Notes under the pieces: generated by a model
The model's input: only the letters and a program-made list of their open reading frames with translations
Databases searched by the model: none
Told to the model about the DNA's origin: nothing
In this document: positions 1 through 6,910 of the stretch, piece by piece
Numbering within the stretch: position 1 is the stretch's first letter
Layout of the letters: every line of letters begins with the position of its first letter
Translations under genes and position numbers: made by a program
Source of the DNA: an uncultured Gammaproteobacteria bacterium
Lineage (GTDB): Bacteria > Pseudomonadota > Gammaproteobacteria > PS1 > Pseudothioglobaceae
Length of the DNA: 12,712 nucleotides
Reading direction: 5' to 3'
Assembly: GCA_929200175.1 (NCBI GenBank)
Contig: CAKMYR010000027.1
Coordinates: forward strand, 1-12,712

Positions 1-164
1 GAAAAAATATTCTATTTTGCAATAAAAAAATAGAAAAAAATCAACCTTATACATACAATATTTCTTTAATATTTTTTATAAGATTTTATTGCCAAATATT
101 GGCTACTAACTTTAATTTTATAAGGTAATATGCATAGTTATCTCGTATAAAAAATTTACATACA
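1..164. other. AT-rich non-coding leader upstream of the iron-transport genes
   Basis: No gene is recognisable here. The stretch holds a 9-bp inverted repeat (10-18 pairing with 27-35, 8-base loop). Read on the minus strand it is followed by a short T-run, so it could act as a weak terminator for leftward transcription. It also holds a short palindrome at 91-103, listed separately. No convincing Shine-Dalgarno sequence precedes the ATPase start at 165. The promoter of the following gene must lie here or further upstream, but I cannot place -35 and -10 boxes with confidence in such AT-rich sequence. Confidence 0.5.
91..103. repeat. Short perfect palindrome GCCAA-ATA-TTGGC
   Basis: Two 5-base arms, GCCAA and TTGGC, flank a 3-base centre 62 bases upstream of the ATPase start. 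It stands out because it is the only GC-containing symmetric block in a very AT-rich leader. It could be a regulator half-site pair. It does not resemble the Fur-like operator found further down, and no known regulator is assigned. Confidence 0.35.
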
Positions 165-812
165 ATGTTAAAAGTAGAAAATTTATCAATTTCATATAAA
201 AATAGCAGCATTTTAAAAGATATTAATTTTTCATTAAAAGAATCTGAAATTATTGCTCTAACAGGTAAAAATGGGAGCGGCAAAAGCTCTATTTTTCGCT
301 TTATCACTGGGTTGATTGAAGCTCAAAACGGTAGTGTTATTTTAAATGATAAATTATTATCAAAAAATGGCGAACATATAGTTAGTGCAGAAAATAGAAA
401 AATTGGTATGGTGTTTCAAGATTATTCATTATTTCCACATATGAATGTTTATAAAAATATTAGTTTTGGTATCAAACATTTAAATAAAAATCAAAGAGAC
501 AAAAGAATAAAAAAATTATTGCAATTAGTAAATTTAACTAACTTTGAAAAATATTTTACTGAAAATTTATCAGGAGGAGAGCAACAAAGAATAGCAATAG
601 CAAGAGCTTTAGCCCCTGAACCAAAAATATTATTATTAGATGAGCCGTTTTCTAGTATTGATAAAGACGAAAAACCTAATATTATGAAAGACTTAAAAAA
701 TATTTTAAAAACAACCAAAACTTCCGCTATTTTTATTACTCACCATCAAGATGAAATTGATACTCTTGCCAATAGGACTATAAAAATAGTAAATGGAGTA
801 ATTTCATATTAA
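165..812 (+). CDS. fbpC: ABC transporter ATP-binding subunit, Fe(III) importer (FbpC/FutC-like, short form)
   Basis: Cytoplasmic ATPase that would power uptake of ferric iron through the permease encoded downstream. All nucleotide-binding motifs are visible: Walker A GKNGSGKSS (residues 34-42), Q-loop Gln85, signature LSGGEQQR (135-142), Walker B ILLLDE (155-160) and switch His193. The usual Asp after the switch His (THDQ in relatives) is His194 here. At 215 residues it is only the catalytic core. Typical FbpC/PotA proteins are about 340-370 residues because of a C-terminal TOBE-type regulatory domain, which is absent here; short forms of this kind occur in the iron family. ATG at 165 is the natural start, since the Walker A spacing is normal. 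The gene comes first, with 78 bases before fbpA, so it may be transcribed apart from fbpAB or be repressed separately. The substrate is inferred from the neighbours; ATPases of this group also serve polyamines, sulfate or thiamine. Confidence 0.85.
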   Translation: MLKVENLSISYKNSSILKDINFSLKESEIIALTGKNGSGKSSIFRFITGLIEAQNGSVILNDKLLSKNGEHIVSAENRKIGMVFQDYSLFPHMNVYKNISFGIKHLNKNQRDKRIKKLLQLVNLTNFEKYFTENLSGGEQQRIAIARALAPEPKILLLDEPFSSIDKDEKPNIMKDLKNILKTTKTSAIFITHHQDEIDTLANRTIKIVNGVISY

Positions 813-836
813 ATTTATTTTCATAAAATTAATGTA

Positions 837-867
837 AATGCAAATGATATGTGTTATCATTTGCATT
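837..867 (+). promoter_or_regulatory. Fur-box-like operator (31-bp perfect palindrome) upstream of fbpA
   Basis: Arms 837-849 and 855-867 are perfect 13-base reverse complements around a 5-base centre, TGTGT. The inner 19 bases read AATGATA-N5-TATCATT. This has the arm sequence and spacing of the gammaproteobacterial Fur consensus AATGATAAT-N-ATTATCATT; only the centre departs from it. It ends 23 bases before the fbpA ATG, where it would overlap promoter or early transcript, the right place for iron-responsive repression of fbpAB. A terminator reading is less likely because the right arm is followed by AATAAATAAC rather than a T-run. The assignment to Fur is inferred from the match and from the iron-transport context. 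Confidence 0.75.
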
Positions 868-890
868 AATAAATAACTTTTACTTATTTT

Positions 891-1886
891 ATGAAAAAAA
901 TTATTGGCTTTTTTTTGTTATTATGGCTACTTTCTTCTAACACTATATTTGCAAATGAAGTTACTGTATATAGTGCCCGTAAAGAACATTTAATCAAACC
1001 TCTTTTTGAAGAATTTAGCAAAGATACTGGCATTAAAGTTAAATATCTCACTGGCAAAGGAGAAACATTAATTGAGCGTTTAAAAACTGAAGGAAAAAAT
1101 ACTAAAGCTGACTTATTTATTACTGTTGATGCTGGAAATTTATGGTATGCGGGCAATCAAGGATTATTTCAGCCAGTTGCAACAAATATCATAAAAAGCA
1201 ATGTAGCAAAACATCTAAGAGATGAAAATGGTTTGTGGACTGGATTATCTTTACGCATAAGAACTATTGTTTATAACTCTGACAAAATAACCCCTAGTGA
1301 ATTATCAAGTTATGGAGATTTAGCAAATAAAAAATGGAAAAATAGACTATGTTTAAGAACTTCTAAAAAAATATACAATAAATCTTTGGTAGCTTCGATT
1401 ATCTATAATAAAGGCGAAGAAAAAGCACAAAAAATAGTCAAAGGCTGGGTTGATAACTTAAGCTCAATACCTAAAAGTAAAGATTCTCATGTTATGGATG
1501 CAATTATTGCTGGACAATGTGATGTAGGTATTATTAATCATTACTATTATGGAGCATTTGTTGACAAAAATCCTAACACGCCACTTAAATTATTTTGGGC
1601 CAATCAAAATTCAACCGGAGTTCATGTGAATATTTCTGGAGCTGGCGTTTTAAAACATTCTAAAAATAAAAAAAATGCAATTAGATTATTAGAATGGCTA
1701 TCATCAGCAAAAGCTCAAAATATATATTTAAATTTAAATAAAGAATATCCTATTAATCAAAATATAGAAGTATCAAAAGACATGCAAAAATGGGGAGCAT
1801 TTATCCAAGATAAAATGAACTTATCTAATGTAGGTAGGCTTCAACTAGAGTCTGTTTTACTAATGCAAAAACAAGGGTATAAATAG
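891..1886 (+). CDS. fbpA: Periplasmic Fe(III)-binding protein of an ABC importer
   Basis: Extracytoplasmic ferric-iron receptor that delivers Fe3+ to the permease. The first 21 residues form a standard Sec signal peptide: two lysines, a hydrophobic core of Leu/Phe/Trp, and a probable cleavage after IFA before NEVTVYS. The mature protein opens with VTVYSARKEHL, typical of the FbpA/FutA branch of type 2 periplasmic binding proteins. The tyrosine cluster HYYYG (217-221) matches the paired iron-coordinating tyrosines of this family, with Tyr27 as the likely additional ligand. Length 331 is normal. There is no clear Shine-Dalgarno; the start is fixed by the signal peptide, and the gene sits 23 bases after the Fur-like operator. 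fbpB follows after 7 bases, so the two are surely cotranscribed. Confidence 0.9.
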   Translation: MKKIIGFFLLLWLLSSNTIFANEVTVYSARKEHLIKPLFEEFSKDTGIKVKYLTGKGETLIERLKTEGKNTKADLFITVDAGNLWYAGNQGLFQPVATNIIKSNVAKHLRDENGLWTGLSLRIRTIVYNSDKITPSELSSYGDLANKKWKNRLCLRTSKKIYNKSLVASIIYNKGEEKAQKIVKGWVDNLSSIPKSKDSHVMDAIIAGQCDVGIINHYYYGAFVDKNPNTPLKLFWANQNSTGVHVNISGAGVLKHSKNKKNAIRLLEWLSSAKAQNIYLNLNKEYPINQNIEVSKDMQKWGAFIQDKMNLSNVGRLQLESVLLMQKQGYK

Positions 1887-1893
1887 TTTTAAT

Positions 1894-3474
1894 ATGCAAA
1901 AAGCTATTAATGCTTCAGTTTGTTTAATTGCTCTTATAATTAGCATTCCAATAATATCTGTATTATCAATATGGATATTTCCTAATCAAGATATTTGGAA
2001 TTATTTCTTAGATAACTTATTGTTAGACTTGCTAGTATCTAGTGGAATCTTATTAATATTTGTAGCTATTGGTGTCGCATTATTGGGGACTTTATTAGCA
2101 TATTTAGTAGTTTTTGTAGAATTTCCTATGAGGAAATTTTTTAGCATATCTTTATTTTTACCTTTTGCTATTCCTAGTTATGTTTTAGGATTTATATATC
2201 TAGGAATATTTGATTATTCTGGCTATGTACAAACTTTTTTCCGTGAATATTTTAATATAACTAGTTTTAATTTTGATTTACGAAGTAATAGTATTCCAAT
2301 TATTTTAACATTCATACTTGCTTTTTATCCTTATGTTTATATCATAGCAAGAGCAAGTTTTATGCGTCAAAAAATTAGCATTATTGAAAACGCTAGATTA
2401 CTTACTAAATCCAATTTGGCAGTATTTTTTAAGGTTGCTATGCCTCTTATTCGTCCAGCTATTGTTGCTGGCGTATTAGTTGCTTTGATGGAAACATTAG
2501 CAGATTTTGGTTTAGTTTCTTTATTTAATTATAATGCTTGGACTGTTGCTATTTATTCTGCTTGGTACGATTTTCGCTCAATTGAAGTTGCAGCCCAACT
2601 GTCATCATTATTAATTATTGTAATATTTTTTCTAATTTACTTAGAAAAATTTGCCAGAAATAAAGGCAAACATTATTCTTATGCTATTACTAATCGTAGA
2701 ATATATCACCCTAAAGGCTGGAGAAAATATCTAATAATGTTTATCCCTTTATTTGTTTTTATCTTTGCTTTAGCAATTCCAATATTACAATTAATTGTAT
2801 GGTCAACTGAGGTTATTTTTGAAGAATTAAACTATCAATATTTAAATCTTTTATTTTCTAGCTTTATTTTGATTTTTATTTCTGTGTCAATTATATTATT
2901 GTTATCTTTACTATTGGTCTTAGCTAGCAATAATCGTTATCTTAACTTTATTATTAAATTTACAACCATAGGTTATGCTCTTCCCGGATCAATAATGGTT
3001 ATTGGAATTTTATTTGCTATTACAAATATTTCAAATATTAATCAATATTTTGGAGGAGCGTCAATTAACCATTTATTCTTTTCTAGTATTAGTCTTTTAA
3101 TTTTTGCTTATGTAGCTAGATTTATTACTATTTCTTATAGAAGTATTAATTCTGTTAAAAAACAAATTAAACCAGTCTTTGTTGAAAACGCCAAATTACT
3201 TAATGGAAAAAAATCAAACATAATATTTAGTATATATATACCAATGCTAAAGTCAGGATTATTAGCTGGTGCATTACTTGTTTCAGTTGATATTCTAAAA
3301 GAGCTCCCAGCTACTTATATTCTAAGAAGTATTGGTTGGGATACATTGGCAATTAAGACATTTGAATTAAGCGCAGAAGGACTATTTCAAAGAGCTAGCG
3401 TACCTTCTTTAATAATGGTCTTGTTTGGTTTTTTTATTATATTCTTACTACAAAAATTTGACTATAAATATTAA
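1894..3474 (+). CDS. fbpB: Fe(III) ABC transporter permease, two fused membrane domains
   Basis: Inner-membrane channel of the iron importer. The 526 residues form two homologous halves, each with several hydrophobic spans. Each half carries the cytoplasmic coupling (EAA) loop that docks on the ATPase: ENARLL with a following P-L-I-R-P (about 165-189), and ENAKLLNG with a following P-M-L-K (about 431-453). This fused-permease architecture and length are usual for FbpB/FutB. The start lies 7 bases after fbpA, without a visible Shine-Dalgarno, which suggests translational coupling. The last 45 bases of this gene, including the stop, recur at 8692-8736 with a single change that would turn Gln520 into Arg. 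The copy here is the one joined to a complete reading frame. No strong terminator follows the stop. Confidence 0.9.
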   Translation: MQKAINASVCLIALIISIPIISVLSIWIFPNQDIWNYFLDNLLLDLLVSSGILLIFVAIGVALLGTLLAYLVVFVEFPMRKFFSISLFLPFAIPSYVLGFIYLGIFDYSGYVQTFFREYFNITSFNFDLRSNSIPIILTFILAFYPYVYIIARASFMRQKISIIENARLLTKSNLAVFFKVAMPLIRPAIVAGVLVALMETLADFGLVSLFNYNAWTVAIYSAWYDFRSIEVAAQLSSLLIIVIFFLIYLEKFARNKGKHYSYAITNRRIYHPKGWRKYLIMFIPLFVFIFALAIPILQLIVWSTEVIFEELNYQYLNLLFSSFILIFISVSIILLLSLLLVLASNNRYLNFIIKFTTIGYALPGSIMVIGILFAITNISNINQYFGGASINHLFFSSISLLIFAYVARFITISYRSINSVKKQIKPVFVENAKLLNGKKSNIIFSIYIPMLKSGLLAGALLVSVDILKELPATYILRSIGWDTLAIKTFELSAEGLFQRASVPSLIMVLFGFFIIFLLQKFDYKY

Positions 3475-3481
3475 ACTAACT
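3430..3481 (+). repeat. Direct repeat, left copy: 3' end of fbpB
   Basis: These 52 bases cover the last 14 codons of fbpB, its TAA stop and 7 bases beyond. They reappear in the same orientation at 8692-8743 with one mismatch (A at 3452, G at 8714). Weaker matching extends a dozen bases further left (GGTCTTGTTTGG against GGTTTTGTTTG). The two copies bracket 5.2 kb holding the whole catabolic operon. A duplicated gene end flanking accessory genes is the classic outcome of site-specific integration at a gene 3' end, but no integrase gene is present in the interval. Confidence 0.9.
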
Positions 3482-3697
3482 CAGTTTATATTTGGATCTA
3501 GTACATTTGCCTATTTGCTAAAATCACCCATTCTAGGTAAGTTGTTAATTCTACTGATTAAATGTGGTACTTATGCCATCAAGTAGTCCACTTCAAAATA
3601 GATGAAATATCTATCATAAAAACATTTAGAAGTTTAGTTAATTCGATCTTAATACTTCGACTAGTCAAAAAAATAGGGTTTTTAAACGAAGTTTGAA
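3482..3697. other. Non-coding junction between fbpB and the catabolic operon
   Basis: 216 bases between the stop of fbpB (+) and the stop of the lactate dehydrogenase gene (-), starting exactly where the direct repeat ends. I recognise no gene. One plus-strand frame is open through about 3588 and reads hydrophobic residues, but it has no start codon and resembles nothing I know. The minus-strand reading from 3666 leftward is interrupted by several stops. An 8-base palindrome GACTAGTC lies at 3659-3666. Just downstream of the lactate dehydrogenase stop on the minus strand there is a weak hairpin (AAAC-TTC-GTTT) followed, after about ten bases, by seven Ts. This may serve as a poor terminator. 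Confidence 0.5.
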
Positions 3698-4852
3698 CTA
3701 TCTTTTGCGAATTTTGGATTGATTTAATTGTGATAATTTATTAATCCCCATAAGCATCATATTGCGCTTAAGTTCAGCTTCAAACCTAGATAATACAGCT
3801 TCAACTCCAGCTTGTCCCGCTGCAGCAAGCCCATATAAATAAGGTCTACCCATCGAACAAGCGTTTGCTCCAAGTGCTAAAGCCTTAAGGATATGAGTTC
3901 CTCGCCTTATACCTCCATCACATATGATTTCTATCTTGCCACCAACTGCATCTACAATATCACTCAATAAATCAAATGGTGCAGGACTACAATCTAATTG
4001 TCTGCCACCATGGTTGCTAATCATAATGGCGCTGGCGCCAATATCAACAGCACGTTTTGCATCTTCAATTGACATTACACCCTTAATGGCAAATGGACCT
4101 CCCCATGCTTTAACAGCTTTTTGTGCATCCTCCCAACATAAACTGGTATCAAATTGTGAGTTGATGTAGTCAATAACAGACAAGGATTCTTTGCTGCCTT
4201 TGTCAGTTTTGCCTTCTAAGTTGGCGAGCTTAAACCCCTCATGAGTTAAATAATTAAAAACCCAGCGTGGGCGCATTGCAAAACTTAGTATACTAGATGG
4301 GGTAAATTTAGGCGGCATGGTCATACCAGTTCTCAAATCTCGTTCCCTATTACCAGCAACAATGGTATCAATTGTTAAACATAATGAGGTAAATTTTGCT
4401 CTTTTACATCGCTCAATAAATTCATAAGTTAATCCACGATCTTTATGAATGTATATTTGGAACATCTTAGGAGTACTAGTCAAAGCGCCAATCTCTTCGA
4501 TACCAACAGAAGATAAACTTGAAAGACTATAATAACAGTCATATTTTTCAGCAGCACGAGATGTTGCACGTTCACCATGATGATGAAATAGACGATTCAT
4601 TCCTGTCGGTGCAAGAAATAAAGGAGAACTAACCTTTTGACCCAATATAGTAGTTGAAAGATCTATGTTGGCAACATCTGCTAAGCCATTAGGTACTAGG
4701 TCGTATTCATCATATGCGCTTGTATTTCGTCTAAGCGTGGATTCATCGTCTGCACCGCCATCAATATAGTGAAATAAAGGGGCTGGAATACGGCTTTTTG
4801 CCATTTTTCGAAAGTCGTCAATATTATGACAGTTATTAAGTGAAATATTCAT
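3698..4852 (-). CDS. lldD: FMN-dependent alpha-hydroxyacid dehydrogenase, probably L-lactate dehydrogenase
   Basis: Flavoenzyme oxidising an L-2-hydroxy acid, most likely L-lactate, to the keto acid and passing electrons to the quinone pool at the inner membrane. In the 384-residue protein the family's features are all visible: FHYIDGGADDE near the N-terminus (active-site Tyr29), FMN-phosphate region DGGIRRGTH (312-320), and catalytic SNHGGRQLD (279-287) with His280 and Arg283. The less conserved stretch around 180-225 matches the membrane-associating loop. I start it at the ATG 4852-4850, which overlaps the upstream gene's TGA as TGATG; a TTG one codon earlier is possible but less likely. 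The gene is last in the operon. It would consume the L-lactate released by the FAH hydrolase, which explains its presence. Its GC is clearly higher than that of its neighbours: four 60-base lines gave 37-45%, against 27% in a line of the adjacent lactonase. This suggests a separate origin. Glycolate or mandelate oxidation is a less likely alternative. Confidence 0.85.
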   Translation of the reverse strand: MNISLNNCHNIDDFRKMAKSRIPAPLFHYIDGGADDESTLRRNTSAYDEYDLVPNGLADVANIDLSTTILGQKVSSPLFLAPTGMNRLFHHHGERATSRAAEKYDCYYSLSSLSSVGIEEIGALTSTPKMFQIYIHKDRGLTYEFIERCKRAKFTSLCLTIDTIVAGNRERDLRTGMTMPPKFTPSSILSFAMRPRWVFNYLTHEGFKLANLEGKTDKGSKESLSVIDYINSQFDTSLCWEDAQKAVKAWGGPFAIKGVMSIEDAKRAVDIGASAIMISNHGGRQLDCSPAPFDLLSDIVDAVGGKIEIICDGGIRRGTHILKALALGANACSMGRPYLYGLAAAGQAGVEAVLSRFEAELKRNMMLMGINKLSQLNQSKIRKR

Positions 4853-5685
4853 CAAACTTTAAGCTTATATATTAATTTTGCGTTGTTTTCTAAAATATCA
4901 ATCTGCTCACTTTTGCTTAATGTAGAAATAAATCTTATACTTAAATTAAACCATTCTTGATATGTACACTTTAGATTTACAACAGGCCAATCGCTGCCCC
5001 ATATATTTTTTTTTGCAGAAAATGTAGTTACTAAATAATTCATATAAGGCCTAAGTATTTCGTAATTGTAATCACTACAACATTTTGTTACTAAACCAGA
5101 CATTTTGCAAGAAATATTTTGATATAGGCAAGCCTTTTTGATTAATTCTTGCCATTTTAAAGGCATATTTTTTTCAGCATTAATAATTGGTTTTGCTGCA
5201 TGATTTATAACTATTTGCAATTCTGGAAACATTTTTGCAATGTTTATTATATTTTCTAAATGCTGTGTTTTAACCAAAGCTTCAAATACTAAATTTTTAA
5301 CAATAAGACTTTCAAAAATCTTATGAAACCTTATATCATTTATCCAATTTACATTTTCAATATCTTGAATCATTGGACGAACGCCTTTTAATTTTTTATA
5401 CTTATTTAAGGCATTTAAATCATCTAATACACCATCAGATTCAAAATCCAACCAAGCAATAACACCTTTTATAAGTGGATTTTCATCAGCTATTTTTAAT
5501 AACTTTATGCTTTCATTAATATCAGCAGCAGCTTGGACTAAAATAGCTCCATCAATGCCTAAGCCCTTTATTGTTTTTTTATAATCATCAATAAAAAAAG
5601 TTTTATAAATCTCTTTTAAATCTGGCGTTAGCCAAGTATAGTATTTTTCATTGATATCCCAAATATGGAAATGAGTATCTAGCAT
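4852..5685 (-). CDS. Amidohydrolase-family sugar lactonase (COG3618, L-fucono-lactonase-like)
   Basis: Cytoplasmic metal-dependent hydrolase that would open an L-sugar 1,5-lactone (such as L-fucono-lactone) to the free aldonate. The 277 residues show the amidohydrolase TIM-barrel pattern: THFH with metal-binding His5 and His7 right at the N-terminus, KGVRPMIQ (100-107), NHAAKP with His162, KMSGL (194-198) and WGSDWPV with the catalytic Asp232. This order is that of the COG3618 group, which includes fuconolactonases, rhamnonolactonases and 2-pyrone-4,6-dicarboxylate hydrolases. The neighbouring sugar-acid genes favour a sugar lactone. The start 23 bases after the IclR gene is fixed by the His-x-His motif. 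The stop TGA overlaps the next gene's ATG by one base, implying translational coupling with lldD. The exact sugar cannot be told from sequence alone. Confidence 0.75.
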   Translation of the reverse strand: MLDTHFHIWDINEKYYTWLTPDLKEIYKTFFIDDYKKTIKGLGIDGAILVQAAADINESIKLLKIADENPLIKGVIAWLDFESDGVLDDLNALNKYKKLKGVRPMIQDIENVNWINDIRFHKIFESLIVKNLVFEALVKTQHLENIINIAKMFPELQIVINHAAKPIINAEKNMPLKWQELIKKACLYQNISCKMSGLVTKCCSDYNYEILRPYMNYLVTTFSAKKNIWGSDWPVVNLKCTYQEWFNLSIRFISTLSKSEQIDILENNAKLIYKLKV

Positions 5686-5708
5686 TGTTATATAGATAAA
5701 TACATAGT

Positions 5709-6494
5709 TTATACGAGAATTTTAGATATTTCTTTAGCTTTATTAATTAGTATTGTTACAGCGTCTTCTTTTGTGCAAACATTATCAGAACTACTAACAA
5801 AAGGAATTGATATGGCAAAAGGTTCTATATTACTAATTTTTGGTACAATTGGAACACTCATATCTAATATCCCTTCTACATAAGTAGAATTTGCAATTAT
5901 GTATTTATTTTTTCGAATAGTCTCTAAATCGTTTTCAAGATTTTTAATAAATTCTGTGTCGTATTTTTGTTTAATATTTTTCATAAGATTGTTCCGATAA
6001 GTATCAGGCAGATAGGCCAATATTACTTTGCCAGATGTTGATAGTTCTAATTCTTTTGAATAACCAACTTTAACCGAAAAACCAAATTGAAATGGGCTAT
6101 TTGACACAGCTATAACAACTATTTTGCTCCCAACTCTAATTGTACAATGGCATGACTGACAAGTATTTTTTGCAATATCATCCATTATTGGAGAAACAAT
6201 ATTGATAAAGTTATGGTGATCAATATATTGAATTCCTAATGAAAATAACTTGCCGCTTATTTTAAACATTTCAGAGCCTTGTCTTTCTATATAACCACTT
6301 TGAGACAAAACATATAAATATCTATATGTTTGGCCTTTATTTATATTTAATTCATTTGCAATCTGACGTGAAGTCAAACATGTTTGTTTTTTAGTTAAAA
6401 TTTCTAATATCTTTAAACCTCTGGACAAAGCAGGGGCGTTGTATTTTTGCACTATTTCTGTGCTTTTTTTTACTGTGTTAGTGTTGTTTATCAT
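5709..6494 (-). CDS. IclR-family transcriptional regulator of the catabolic operon
   Basis: DNA-binding repressor or activator that probably senses a sugar acid from the pathway. The 261 residues show an N-terminal winged helix-turn-helix (about 22-72). Its recognition segment LTSRQIANELNINKGQTYRYL is followed by the LSQSGYIERQ wing. A C-terminal IclR effector-binding domain follows (about 95-261), with the typical ELSTSGKVILAYLP and the late IPFVSSSD segment. It lies inside the operon on the same strand, so it is probably autoregulated with it. The ATG at 6494 lies inside the end of the dehydratase remnant (17-base overlap), a normal coupling arrangement retained although the upstream gene is broken. 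The reading frame looks intact, with no internal stop. The target operator was not identified. Confidence 0.85.
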   Translation of the reverse strand: MINNTNTVKKSTEIVQKYNAPALSRGLKILEILTKKQTCLTSRQIANELNINKGQTYRYLYVLSQSGYIERQGSEMFKISGKLFSLGIQYIDHHNFINIVSPIMDDIAKNTCQSCHCTIRVGSKIVVIAVSNSPFQFGFSVKVGYSKELELSTSGKVILAYLPDTYRNNLMKNIKQKYDTEFIKNLENDLETIRKNKYIIANSTYVEGILDMSVPIVPKISNIEPFAISIPFVSSSDNVCTKEDAVTILINKAKEISKILV

Positions 6495-6771
6495 AATTAA
6501 AATATTTATATCCTAATACAAATTCTCTATGGCCTAAAGCCTCAGATTTAGTCAAAGATCCGTTTGTTGTTGTTATAACTTGATTATAAATTTCATCGCT
6601 AATTTCTTCTAAAGTAGCTTTGCTATCTATAATTTTCCCAGCATTTATATCCATATCATCTTGCAAATTTTGATAAGTTTTTGGATTTGCGCATATTTTT
6701 ATAACAGGTGAAATTGCTGAACCAACAACAGAGCCCCGCCAGTTACAAACAATATTATATGTGCTCCACAT
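6478..6771 (-). pseudogene. UxaA-family sugar-acid dehydratase, C-terminal remnant
   Basis: A 97-codon frame whose residues about 9-87 read like the extreme C-terminus of UxaA-family dehydratases (altronate, galactarate and related sugar-acid dehydratases): RGSVVGSAISPVIK, then ANPKTY, DDMDINAG, and LTKSEALGHREF near the end. The family's large part is normally near 380-390 residues, so roughly three quarters is missing. Everything before residue 8 is unlike the family, and the same frame hits a stop at 6781-6783. The missing segment carries most of the active site, so this scrap cannot be a dehydratase on its own. In operon order it occupies the step between the lactonase and the SDR, exactly where an L-fuconate-type dehydratase belongs. 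It overlaps the IclR start by 17 bases. Pairing with the fragment at 6776-6907 shows an internal deletion rather than a simple truncation. Confidence 0.8.
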
Positions 6772-6775
6772 GATA

Positions 6776-6907
6776 TTAATTCAACGATTTCAGCAATATT
6801 TCTTTATCGTTGCAGGCAATTTTATTTTTTGCTTTTAAATTACTACAAGCAATAATAACATTGTCAATTTTATTCAAATGAATCGCTGTTTTTTGCTCTC
6901 TATTCAT
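6776..6907 (-). pseudogene. UxaA-family dehydratase, N-terminal (SAF domain) remnant
   Basis: A 43-codon frame starting ATG at 6907, three bases after the FAH-hydrolase stop. It reads AIHLNKIDNVIIACSNLKA, the pattern of the N-terminal SAF domain of UxaA-type dehydratases (family form: AI-L-x2-DNV-x3, then a hydrophobic GHK block). It stops at 6776 just before the point where the GHK block should begin, about half way through a domain that is normally near 95 residues. Four bases later begins the C-terminal remnant. Both ends of the gene are thus still present and in order, with roughly 1 kb lost between them (estimate from usual family lengths). The small frame may still be translated because it is tightly coupled to the FAH gene, but function is unlikely. 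Confidence 0.7.
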
Positions 6908-6910
6908 ATT

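Noticed and set aside
837..867. The palindrome as a rho-independent terminator of fbpC
   Set aside because: A 13-bp stem could form in RNA, but it is AT-rich, is followed by AATAAATAAC rather than a T-run, and its core fits a Fur site with correct spacing.
884..1156. Antisense open frame across the start of fbpA, and similar frames opposite fbpC, lldD, FAH, SDR and thiC
   Set aside because: All lie inside well-identified genes on the other strand, show low-complexity composition and match no family.
3482..3588. Open hydrophobic plus-strand frame after fbpB as a small membrane protein
   Set aside because: It has no start codon or ribosome site and no recognisable family; chance openness in AT-rich sequence is sufficient.
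6478..6771. The 97-codon frame as an intact small protein or small dehydratase subunit
   Set aside because: Its sequence is the C-terminus of the large UxaA part, while the small (SAF) part is the separate 43-codon scrap upstream. The active-site region is absent from both.
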